From the NCBI GenBank assembly GCA_018882625.1, contig VERO01000094.1:1-8109 (forward strand): 8,109 nucleotides of DNA. Reading direction: 5' to 3'. The first letter of the stretch is position 1. Each line of letters opens with the position of its first letter. The position numbers and the translations under genes were made by a program. Shown piece after piece: positions 1 through 5,649 of this stretch. The stretch comes from Phycisphaerales bacterium. GTDB taxonomy: Bacteria > Planctomycetota > Phycisphaerae > Phycisphaerales > SM1A02. The notes under the pieces were generated by a model, which had not been told where the DNA came from, made no database searches, and saw only the letters and a program-made list of their open reading frames with translations.

Positions 1-2
1 GG

Positions 3-674
3 GATGCGCTGGCCGGCGAGGTCGTGACTCGCTGGACCTTCAACGGTGCCTCTGGCACCACGAGTCCATCAGAGGGTTCAGGGACGGCATCGCTCGTAGG
101 CGGGACGACCCAGACGTTCCCGGTGGGCAGCCCGACGGACAAGTTCGCGGAGGACTCCGCACAGAACCGGGCCTGGTCCATCGGTACGTTTCCGGCCAAC
201 TCAACTGGCAGCGGTACTCGCGGTGCCATGTGGCAGGTGGCGACTCCCGCCAACGCGGGAATCACGATCACGTGGTGCCAGAGGCACTCCGCCAGCTCGA
301 GCCGGTGGACGAGGTTCGAGTACTCGCTTGACGGCACCACCTTCACGACCGCGGGCCTGCCCAACGAGGGGCTGTTCGAGGCGACGGCAGGTGCCGACCA
401 GTGGGCCAATGACCGCAGCGTCGACCTTTCCAAGGTCGCAGGCGTCGCCGGCAACCCGAACTTCGCGTTCCGGATCGTGACCGTGTTCGCCCCAGGAACC
501 CAGATCTACGCACCCACCGGACCGCCGTCCAACTACGCCACGATCGGCACCGTGCGCTTCGACCTCGTCACGGTCAGCGCGACGCACGTGCCGGGACCGG
601 GCACTGCGTCACTGCTTGGCGCGGCCGCAATGGTCGTGCGCCGAAGGGCGCGGCCGCAGCCCAAGTGCCCGTGA
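3..674 (+). CDS. Secreted protein with PEP-CTERM-like sorting tail (5' end missing)
   Basis: The reading frame is open to the left edge. It reads D-A-L-A-G-E-V-V-T-R-W-T-F-N, so an in-frame GTG at 24 is probably internal. The A-L-A followed by G-E resembles the end of a signal peptide, whose start would lie outside the window. The body is a Gly/Thr/Ser-rich beta-type extracellular domain with 'WTFNG', 'GSGTASLVGGTT', 'QRHSASSSRWTRFEYSLDG' and 'NPNFAFRIVTVFAP'. From memory, such domains occur in PEP-CTERM proteins of planctomycetes and cyanobacteria and have no known enzymatic residues. The C-terminus is VPGPGTASLLGAAAMVV followed by RRRARP. This is the planctomycete form of the PEP-CTERM signal: a Pro/Gly motif, a short helix and an Arg cluster, predicting exosortase-dependent surface sorting. 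Seven residues (QPKCP end) follow the Arg cluster, slightly more than usual. Substrate or partner is unknown. No neighbour in this window lies on the same strand next to it. Confidence 0.78.
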   Translation, partial: DALAGEVVTRWTFNGASGTTSPSEGSGTASLVGGTTQTFPVGSPTDKFAEDSAQNRAWSIGTFPANSTGSGTRGAMWQVATPANAGITITWCQRHSASSSRWTRFEYSLDGTTFTTAGLPNEGLFEATAGADQWANDRSVDLSKVAGVAGNPNFAFRIVTVFAPGTQIYAPTGPPSNYATIGTVRFDLVTVSATHVPGPGTASLLGAAAMVVRRRARPQPKCP

Positions 675-692
675 CACGCGCAGGGCCGGAGG

Positions 693-743
693 GTGGCCGG
701 TTCCGGGCCGCGGGCGAGCGCCTGTGGGCCCGGGACCGGCCAC
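693..743. terminator. Long hairpin in convergent gap, possible bidirectional terminator
   Basis: The arms at 693-709 (GTGGCCGGTTCCGGGCC) and 727-743 (GGCCCGGGACCGGCCAC) pair over 17 positions. The only non-Watson-Crick pair is T702-G734, which is a U.G wobble in the + transcript and an A.C mismatch in the minus transcript. The loop is 17 nt. The hairpin lies between the stop codons of two converging genes (674 and 765), the expected place for a shared terminator. No T-run follows on either strand, so it is not a canonical intrinsic terminator. It may instead act as an RNA 3'-end stabiliser or a factor-assisted stop. The pairing is seen directly; the function is inferred. Confidence 0.6.
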
Positions 744-764
744 GGGCGGCGCGCGCAGGCACTG

Positions 765-1877
765 TCAGTGCACGCCGAGCAGCGTGAACGCGATCTCGGT
801 GGCGATCAGCGCGATGATGATCCACTCGAGGATCTCGCTGCGGCGCTGGTGGTGCGCGTCGCGCAGCTTGCCGTAGATCGCCTCGAGGGCGTCGAGCTTG
901 ATGCGCACGCTCCGCTCCCAGTCATGGAGCCGCAGCCTGCGGTCGGCCGTGTCATGGATGCGCGCGAGGTGCTGGTCGCCATAGGTCTTGAGCGCGTTGC
1001 CGACGCTCTGCAGCAGTCCTGCGGCATCCACCTGCATGCGCGCGAGCCGCCGGGTCTGCCGGCGAACTCCGCCTCCCAGGATCGCAGGACGGTCGGTGCC
1101 CTCGAGGGTGATGTCATAGGCCTCCTGAAGCGAGCGGTCGAGGCTGTCGTCAAGGAACCTCAGCTCGAGCAGCTGGGTGTTCGCGAGCTCGAGCGCTGCG
1201 ATGGTGGCCTCGGGATCCGGGTCGACGAGCAGGGCTGCGTTCCAGTCGATCACCGCGAGGTCACCGTTCCCGTAGGAGACCGAACCGGACGTGGCGTCGC
1301 TGACCTGCTCCTCGCTGAGCGAGGACGGCTCTGCCCGCAGGATCCGCGCGAGCAGGGGCCTGCCTAGGATGTCCGCCGTCAGGGCGGCTCCTGCAGGCAT
1401 CGCTCCAAGCGATCGGATCACGAACACCGTGTAGTCCTCGATGGCATCCGCGGCGAGGGGGCGCGTGATGGCGGGTCCGAGCGATGTCATCAGGGCGCCG
1501 ACCCTCTGGCGAGCATCGTCGCGAAGATCCCTCGGCGAGACGAGGGCGCTCGAGAGCTCCACAAGGCCCTCGAGGGCACCCTCGAGGGGAATCCGATAGG
1601 CAATGCTGACTGCCCCGAAGGCGTAGATGGTGACCCGGACCGGACCGGCCAGCGCATGCCCCGCGACCCGGATGGGTGGCGCATCCTGCTCGATCACAAG
1701 CGGCCTTGGCGTGATCTCCACGCCAGCGGGATTGCGCGCGCCGGTCGCCATGCCCGCCCGCGTGGCACCGGCCAGCCGCTCAGCGGCGTGAAGGTCCACC
1801 GAGTAGCCAAACTCCTGCGCGAACATCACGAGCGCGACACCGTCCCGGATCAGCAGTGAGTCGCCCACGCCTGTCAC
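765..1877 (-). CDS. DUF155/RMD1-like protein with C-terminal membrane anchor
   Basis: This 370-residue protein starts at a GTG that overlaps the stop of the upstream gene as GTGA, with GAGG about 10 nt upstream. The frame stays open further 5', but that part lies inside the chagasin-like gene and reads as out-of-frame sequence. Features in order: 'FGYSVDLHAAERL' near residues 23-35; a beta-rich N-terminal part with 'RVTIYAFGAVSIAYRI' (81-96); an acidic 'DWNAALLVDPDPEA' segment (211-224); 'LELANTQLLELRFLDDSLDRSL' style helix (229-250); and a long basic helical stretch ending in 'QRRSEILEWIIIALIATEIAF' (about 344-364). A C-terminal hydrophobic helix directly after an RR-E-LEW motif is the hallmark of the DUF155 family (yeast RMD1, human RMND1) and its bacterial relatives. 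The eukaryotic members are organelle membrane proteins; the bacterial role is unknown. The expected topology is a soluble domain anchored by its last helix. It is the last gene of the five-gene operon. Confidence 0.78.
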   Translation of the reverse strand: MTGVGDSLLIRDGVALVMFAQEFGYSVDLHAAERLAGATRAGMATGARNPAGVEITPRPLVIEQDAPPIRVAGHALAGPVRVTIYAFGAVSIAYRIPLEGALEGLVELSSALVSPRDLRDDARQRVGALMTSLGPAITRPLAADAIEDYTVFVIRSLGAMPAGAALTADILGRPLLARILRAEPSSLSEEQVSDATSGSVSYGNGDLAVIDWNAALLVDPDPEATIAALELANTQLLELRFLDDSLDRSLQEAYDITLEGTDRPAILGGGVRRQTRRLARMQVDAAGLLQSVGNALKTYGDQHLARIHDTADRRLRLHDWERSVRIKLDALEAIYGKLRDAHHQRRSEILEWIIIALIATEIAFTLLGVH

Positions 1878-2431
1878 GGGCCGATCACCTCGACGGTGAT
1901 CGAGCGCGTCTCTGCCGGCGCCACGCCACGCTCCCACGGACGGTGGTAGACGAAGGTCAGCGGACACGAGCCCGGCGCGCCCGCCGTGAACGTGAAGACC
2001 CACTCGGAAGGGCCGCCCACGCGGCCGTCCTTGGAGGTCTCCAGCTGCTGCGAGAACGCCAGCGGCAGCACATCGCACACGGGCGACGCGAGCTGCCACG
2101 TGAATCCTGTCCCGGCCGTGCCCGGCATCCGGATCATCACAGGCTGCCCGACTCGTGCCTGCACTTGGCTGGGCCACTGGCCCGCACGTGGGGCCACTGA
2201 CACTGGCTCGGATGGCGAGCTGACCTGGCGTGGGGTTCCCTCGGGCTGTGGTGTCGCACGAGGCTGCGAGCATCCGGTCACGATCAGGCTGGTCACTGCA
2301 GCACCCGCGGCCACCGCGAGGTTGCCGCCGCGCACGGCTGCACACCACGGCCTCCGGGCGCAGGCCGCCCTTGGGGTCTCGGTGCGCGGCAGGTGCGTGT
2401 GCGCAGTGCACGTGTGGTGCGTGGGATGCAT
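1874..2431 (-). CDS. Chagasin-family (I42) protease inhibitor lipoprotein
   Basis: The 185-residue reading begins at an ATG 4 nt after the preceding gene's stop (TGACGCCATG). A GTG at 2335 would give a tidier 153-residue protein with a normal 22-residue lipoprotein signal (V-R-G-G-N then a hydrophobic core). I favour the ATG for spacing, but the choice is open. The lipobox is V-T-G-C with Cys54, predicting lipidation and an extracytoplasmic site. The mature part holds the three loops by which chagasin-like inhibitors block papain-type (C1) cysteine proteases: 'GTAGTGFTW' (104-112), a variant of NPTTGYxW; 'RVGGPSEWVFTF' (137-148), the Gly-rich loop; and 'RPWE' (164-167), an exact match to the third loop. 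The Cys at 119 and 156 could form a disulfide. The family is known to bind cysteine peptidases; no such peptidase is encoded in this window, so the target is unknown. The last four bases overlap the start of the DUF155-like gene. Confidence 0.85.
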   Translation of the reverse strand: MHPTHHTCTAHTHLPRTETPRAACARRPWCAAVRGGNLAVAAGAAVTSLIVTGCSQPRATPQPEGTPRQVSSPSEPVSVAPRAGQWPSQVQARVGQPVMIRMPGTAGTGFTWQLASPVCDVLPLAFSQQLETSKDGRVGGPSEWVFTFTAGAPGSCPLTFVYHRPWERGVAPAETRSITVEVIGP

Positions 2432-2435
2432 GGCG

Positions 2436-3032
2436 TCACGGTACCTGCGACCTATGCGACTCCGAAGGCTGGTCCTGCGACTCCACAAGCCCGAGCTCGA
2501 TGGACTCGGTGATGGACCTGCCCAGGTCGTCGGTTCGGCTCTCGTGCCTGCCGAAGGTCGCGACCACGCTGGCGCGCCACCGTGACAGCCGCTCCTCGCG
2601 CAGCTTCACGGCTCGCGGATGCGTCGGGTGAAGGCCACGCACCTCGTCACCGGAGCCCTCGTCGATCAGCGCGAACACCAGGTGCCGGCCATGCCGCGCT
2701 GCGGCGAGCAGGAGGTGGATGTCGCCTTGCGCGCTCATCGGCCGCCACCCTGCATCCGCAAGGGCGTACCGCGCACGAGCCAGGTCATCGCATGCCACGG
2801 AGAGGGAAGCCCTCGACGCGTAGCGGAGCACCAGCTCATCTGGGGACGAGAGCTCTGCGCTGAGCGCGCTGCCCTCGACCAGCGTGGCCTGCACTCCGGC
2901 TTCGGCGAGGGTGCGCCGTGCGCCCGACACGATGCGCTCGATCCGTGCGGCGGTCTCCGCCGCTGTGCGCCACAGCACGCTCTCCAGGACGGCGTCAGGC
3001 GCATCATGCGACTGTGCGCTCTGGTGGGCCAT
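2436..3032 (-). CDS. Unrecognised 198-residue protein, possibly a degenerate nucleotidyltransferase fold
   Basis: The start is the ATG of a TGATG overlap with the preceding gene's stop, with GGAAGGA about 7 nt upstream. An in-frame GTG one codon earlier is also possible. There is no signal peptide or membrane helix, so a cytoplasmic protein is expected. Residues 13-48 form amphipathic helix ('AETAARIERIVSGARR'), followed by 'QATLVEGSALSAEL' (48-61). Then comes an alternating strand-helix region 'ASLSVACDDLARARYALADAGW' (75-96) and a strand-like 'DIHLLLAAARHGRHLVFALID' (104-124). The 'EGSAL ... LARARYALADAGWRP' order resembles putative nucleotidyltransferases of the NTP_transf_5 type, but the Asp pair expected where 'SLSV' stands is absent, so I do not assign that activity. 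The tail from about 165 is polar and probably disordered. It is coupled in an operon with membrane and envelope proteins, which suggests but does not show a shared role. Confidence 0.72.
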   Translation of the reverse strand: MAHQSAQSHDAPDAVLESVLWRTAAETAARIERIVSGARRTLAEAGVQATLVEGSALSAELSSPDELVLRYASRASLSVACDDLARARYALADAGWRPMSAQGDIHLLLAAARHGRHLVFALIDEGSGDEVRGLHPTHPRAVKLREERLSRWRASVVATFGRHESRTDDLGRSITESIELGLVESQDQPSESHRSQVP

Positions 3033-3460
3033 CACTGAATCCTTCCCGGTATCCGTCCGGTCACCGCGATGGCGATGACCACCGCGGTCCACACCGGAAG
3101 CACGCCCACTCCCGGCAGCGCCTCGGCCACGAGCGCGACCAGCAGGAGCACAGGACGGCCAAGCACAGTCCAGAGCGCCAGGGCCGTGATGATGTCCAGG
3201 GGGATGCTTGCGGGGACACCCGCGATCGTCGAGTCAATGAGCCCTCCCGCAACGTCCGAGGCGGCAGCGATCAGCAGCGCTCCCGCAAGCTGCCATGGCG
3301 AGAACGACAAGGGCCTCGGATCGGCCTGGCCGGCACGATCAGCGGTCGCGAGATCGGGCGTCACGCGCATCGGTGCCGCACACTCGCGGCGTGCGGCTTC
3401 AGGCGGTGCGGCGTCCGGCGACGCGCGCTCAGGGTGAGTTGGATCGCTGTCCTGCGCCAT
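3032..3460 (-). CDS. Small multi-pass membrane protein, unknown function
   Basis: This 142-residue protein starts at an ATG lying 32 nt inside the end of the upstream gene, in another frame, with AGAGG about 9 nt upstream. The first 50 residues are Pro/Ala/Asp-rich and look disordered ('DPTHPERASPDAAPPEAARR'). Three hydrophobic stretches follow: about 56-76 ('WQLAGALLIAAASDVAGG'), 84-112 ('ASIPLDIITALALWTVLGRP' and on), and 117-136 ('GVGVLPVWTAVVIAIAVTG'). The 'AEALPGVGVLPVWTAVV' segment, with Glu113, Pro116, Pro122 and Trp124, looks like a conserved signature between helices. I recall similar 'E-x-x-P...LPxWT' stretches in small bacterial membrane proteins without a known function. The stop overlaps the next gene as TGATG, so translation is probably coupled. 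Internal ATG at Met31 is an alternative start that would remove most of the low-complexity tail. Confidence 0.75.
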   Translation of the reverse strand: MAQDSDPTHPERASPDAAPPEAARRECAAPMRVTPDLATADRAGQADPRPLSFSPWQLAGALLIAAASDVAGGLIDSTIAGVPASIPLDIITALALWTVLGRPVLLLVALVAEALPGVGVLPVWTAVVIAIAVTGRIPGRIQ

Positions 3461-4649
3461 TGCGGCTGCCCTCTGCGGACGCGGGGAACCTCGTCAGCAT
3501 GAGCGCGATCCGTGCGCGCATCCGCTCGTCTCCCATGGCCATCGCCCGCTCTGCGGCAGCGCGTGCGCCAGCGGGATCGCCCGCCGCGAGTTTCGCGCGC
3601 ATCAGCATCAGCCATGGATTCGGATCGAGCCCGCCGCTGAGTTCGGCGGATGCCTCAGCGGCACGGACCGCGAGGTTCAGGTCACGCTGCACCGGGTTGA
3701 CGCGCGGATCCATCCAGAGGGTCGCCAGCGACGTCAGCTCGCGCGCGTCCTGCAGCCTGATCCACTCGTCGGTGGATGCGCGCATCGCCTCGGATGCGTC
3801 CCCTGTGAGCCCGGCCCGCAGCAGGATCACGATCTTGCGTGCAGCGAAGTCGCGCTCTCGGTGCGGATACACCTCGCTGATGCGCTTGACGCGGCTTGCC
3901 GCACGAGCAGGATCGGATTCAGAGAGCGTGACGAGGTCGTCGAGCTCGCTCGACTCCCTCCGGACGCCGGCAATGTCGCCAGGGCCGGTCCACGTGCCGG
4001 CGATGATGCGCACGATCACATGCTCGACTTCGGCTGGGGTGCACGCGGCGATCACCGTGCCAGTGGCGTCGGCGACGATCGTGGCAGGCGGCGATGGGAT
4101 GCCGGTAAGCGAGAGGAGGCGCGAGAATGTGCCGTCAGGTGCGATGGCGATTGGATGCGTCAGCCGGCCGCCCAGCTTGCGCAGCGCGTCCCTGATCCGA
4201 TCTTCGCTGAAGGCAGGCTGCGCCCTCGTGACGCCGATGACTGCCACTCCTTGGGACGCGAACTCCCGCGACAGTCTTGAGAGCCTGGGCAGGTAGCTGG
4301 TGGACTCGCTCGACCATGGTGCCCACACGTCGATGACCGTGAACCAAGGCGGTGGGGATGCGGCGGGTGCGGAGGGGATCCAGGTGCAGCCATCCAGCGC
4401 AGGAATGCTGGCAGGCGCCTGTGGCGCGGCGGGATCGCGAGCCGGTGGCGTGGCTGCGGGCTGTGGCGCGGCGGGATCGCGAGCCGGTGGCGCGGCTGCG
4501 GGCTGTGGCGCGGCGGGATCGCGAGCCGGTGGCGTGGCTGCGGGCGCGGCCGTGGGCGCCGGCGATCGTGCTGGAGGCACCGCATCGGCAACGCGGAATG
4601 CACAGACCAGCGAGAGAGCCACGATCAGGCTGGCGTGGTGCAGAGCCAT
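3429..4649 (-). CDS. Secreted TlpA/thioredoxin-fold protein lacking the CxxC cysteines
   Basis: This 406-residue protein starts at an ATG with AGAGGG 3-4 nt upstream. Its frame is open much further 5', but that part is antisense to the hydrolase gene and lacks protein-like sequence. Residues 1-23 form a signal peptide (core 'ASLIVALSLVCAF', cleavage likely after A-D-A). A Pro/Ala linker (24-85) contains three copies of a 14-residue repeat (TPPARDPAAPQPAA type). Residues about 100-215 form a TlpA/ResA-like domain: 'WFTVIDVWAPWSSES' (102-116), 'GVAVIGVTRA', 'PIAIAPDGTFSRLL' and 'GIPSPPATIVAD' (183-194) with the cis-Pro site at Pro188. Where the family has W-C-x-x-C this protein has W112-S113-S-E-S116, so both redox cysteines are serine and disulfide chemistry is not expected. 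Residues about 235-390 are alpha-helical, TPR-like ('AAGDPAGARAAAERAMAMGD'). A binding or scaffolding role outside the cytoplasm is my inference. It is the first gene of the operon. Confidence 0.85.
   Translation of the reverse strand: MALHHASLIVALSLVCAFRVADAVPPARSPAPTAAPAATPPARDPAAPQPAAAPPARDPAAPQPAATPPARDPAAPQAPASIPALDGCTWIPSAPAASPPPWFTVIDVWAPWSSESTSYLPRLSRLSREFASQGVAVIGVTRAQPAFSEDRIRDALRKLGGRLTHPIAIAPDGTFSRLLSLTGIPSPPATIVADATGTVIAACTPAEVEHVIVRIIAGTWTGPGDIAGVRRESSELDDLVTLSESDPARAASRVKRISEVYPHRERDFAARKIVILLRAGLTGDASEAMRASTDEWIRLQDARELTSLATLWMDPRVNPVQRDLNLAVRAAEASAELSGGLDPNPWLMLMRAKLAAGDPAGARAAAERAMAMGDERMRARIALMLTRFPASAEGSRNGAGQRSNSP
4420..4545. repeat. Three tandem 42-bp repeats inside the TlpA-like gene
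   Basis: Three head-to-tail units occupy 4420-4461, 4462-4503 and 4504-4545. Each begins TGTGGCGCGGCGGGATCGCG on the + strand. The units appear identical except at position 32, where the middle one has C instead of T. The period is a multiple of three, so the array adds 14-residue Pro/Ala/Arg-Asp units to the linker of the minus-strand protein without shifting frame. A shorter, diverged Pro/Ala stretch continues on the N-terminal side. The near-identity suggests recent duplication by slippage or unequal recombination, so copy number may vary between strains. Confidence 0.92.
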
Positions 4650-4673
4650 CGACCCTCTACTGTACGGGGGTCC
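4650..4673. promoter_or_regulatory. 24-bp divergent gap with a TACTGTA palindrome
   Basis: This is the whole spacer between two divergent ATG codons (4649 on the minus strand, 4674 on the plus strand). It holds the local AT-richest word, TACTGTA (4658-4664), an odd palindrome with 8 and 9 nt to the two start codons. Read as a -10 element it gives TACTGT on + (3 of 6 matches to TATAAT) and TACAGT on minus (4 of 6). I find no convincing -35 hexamer on either strand. The gap also carries both ribosome-binding sequences: AGAGGG for the minus gene and GGGGG for the plus gene. Promoter function is inferred; at least part of each promoter would have to lie inside the opposite gene. Confidence 0.35.
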
Positions 4674-5639
4674 ATGACGGCTCAGCGACTGAATGTGACC
4701 CCGATCGATGTCGGATACCTCGGCGTGCGTGGCGCCGGGGCGGCGTTTGCGGTGTCGCCAGGCGCTGCCGCAGATGCCACCGTCCTCGTCGAGACCGGAC
4801 CCGCCGTGTGCCTGGCGAACCTCGACGCGGGGCTTCGGTCGGTGCGCATCGCGCCCGAGGCGATCCGTCATGTGCTCGTGACGCACGTGCACCTTGACCA
4901 TGCGGGAGCGGCGGGCCACTTCGCGGCTCGTGGCGCCCATGTGTGGGTGCATCCGCGCGGTGCGCGCCACCTCATTGATCCTGAGCGTCTCGTCGCAGTG
5001 ACGCGCGCCGTGCACGGCTCTCGGTTCGAGCTCGAGTACGGGATGCCGATGCCGATCGCCGCCTCGCAGGTGCATGCGGTTGGCGATGGCGATCGCGTCA
5101 TGGAGGCGTTCGACGCGCAGGCGATCGCCACGCCGGGGCACGCGAAGCACCATCATGCGTGGGTGATGCGCGATGCGGTGCGCGCGCATGTGTTCACGGG
5201 TGACGTCACGGGCATCCTGCTCCCGCAGGGCACTGCGGCGACGCGATTCCTCGCGGTGCCGATGCCGCCCTCGGACATGGACGCGGTCGCGTGGCGCGCG
5301 TCGATCGATCGTCTTGAGGCGCTTGTCGACGCAGAGGAGGGCGGCGGCCGCACGGTCACGCTGTGGCTGACGCATGGCGGTGCGGCGTCCAATGCACGCG
5401 CGCACCTTCGCGAGCTGCGCGAGCGACTCGACGAGGAGCACGCGCTGTGCGAGTCACTCTGCCGTGAGGGTCTCGTGCCGGACGGCATGCCGGGCCCGGC
5501 CGCGATCGACCGCTACTCGGCATGGCTGTGGCCGAGGGCCGATGCGGCAGGAGTGCGTCCGGAGGACCGGGCCGCGTTTCTCGGCGCAGCGTTCATGCGG
5601 ATGAACCTGGCGGGTGTCGCGCAGGAGATTGCGCGGTAG
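4674..5639 (+). CDS. Metallo-beta-lactamase-fold hydrolase
   Basis: This 321-residue protein starts at an ATG with GGGGG 4 nt upstream. An in-frame GTG at 4635 would run into the divergent gene and adds only 13 poor residues. The full set of MBL zinc ligands is visible: the HxHxDH motif in 'THVHLDHAG' (His71, His73, Asp75, His76), His156 in 'ATPGHAKHH', Asp177 in 'FTGDVTG' and His234 in 'LTHGG'. The N-terminal 'VLVETGPA' (37-44) is the usual strand and turn before the active site. With two metals expected, the fold can support hydrolysis of thioesters, lactones, phosphodiesters or similar; the sequence does not reveal which. The C-terminal 90 residues are helical ('RAHLRELRERLDEEHALCESL') and may form a lid or dimer element. 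There is no signal peptide, so it is cytoplasmic. The kinase gene starts 10 nt after its stop, suggesting co-transcription. Confidence 0.92.
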   Translation: MTAQRLNVTPIDVGYLGVRGAGAAFAVSPGAAADATVLVETGPAVCLANLDAGLRSVRIAPEAIRHVLVTHVHLDHAGAAGHFAARGAHVWVHPRGARHLIDPERLVAVTRAVHGSRFELEYGMPMPIAASQVHAVGDGDRVMEAFDAQAIATPGHAKHHHAWVMRDAVRAHVFTGDVTGILLPQGTAATRFLAVPMPPSDMDAVAWRASIDRLEALVDAEEGGGRTVTLWLTHGGAASNARAHLRELRERLDEEHALCESLCREGLVPDGMPGPAAIDRYSAWLWPRADAAGVRPEDRAAFLGAAFMRMNLAGVAQEIAR

Positions 5640-5649
5640 ATTTCGCCGC

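Noticed and set aside
693..1367. 224-codon open frame on the + strand
   Set aside because: It runs through the convergent hairpin and antisense to the DUF155-like gene, which has clear family motifs in its own frame.
3295..4296. 333-codon open frame on the + strand
   Set aside because: It is antisense to the TlpA-like and membrane protein genes. Its product is Ser/Arg/Ala-biased without domain structure, as expected from the complementary strand of high-GC coding DNA.
4650..5441. N-terminal extension of the TlpA-like frame, and the extension of the DUF155-like frame over 1878-2411
   Set aside because: The first is antisense to the MBL hydrolase and precedes a clear signal peptide. The second overlaps the chagasin-like gene in another frame. 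Both have Arg/His-rich, non-protein-like sequence.
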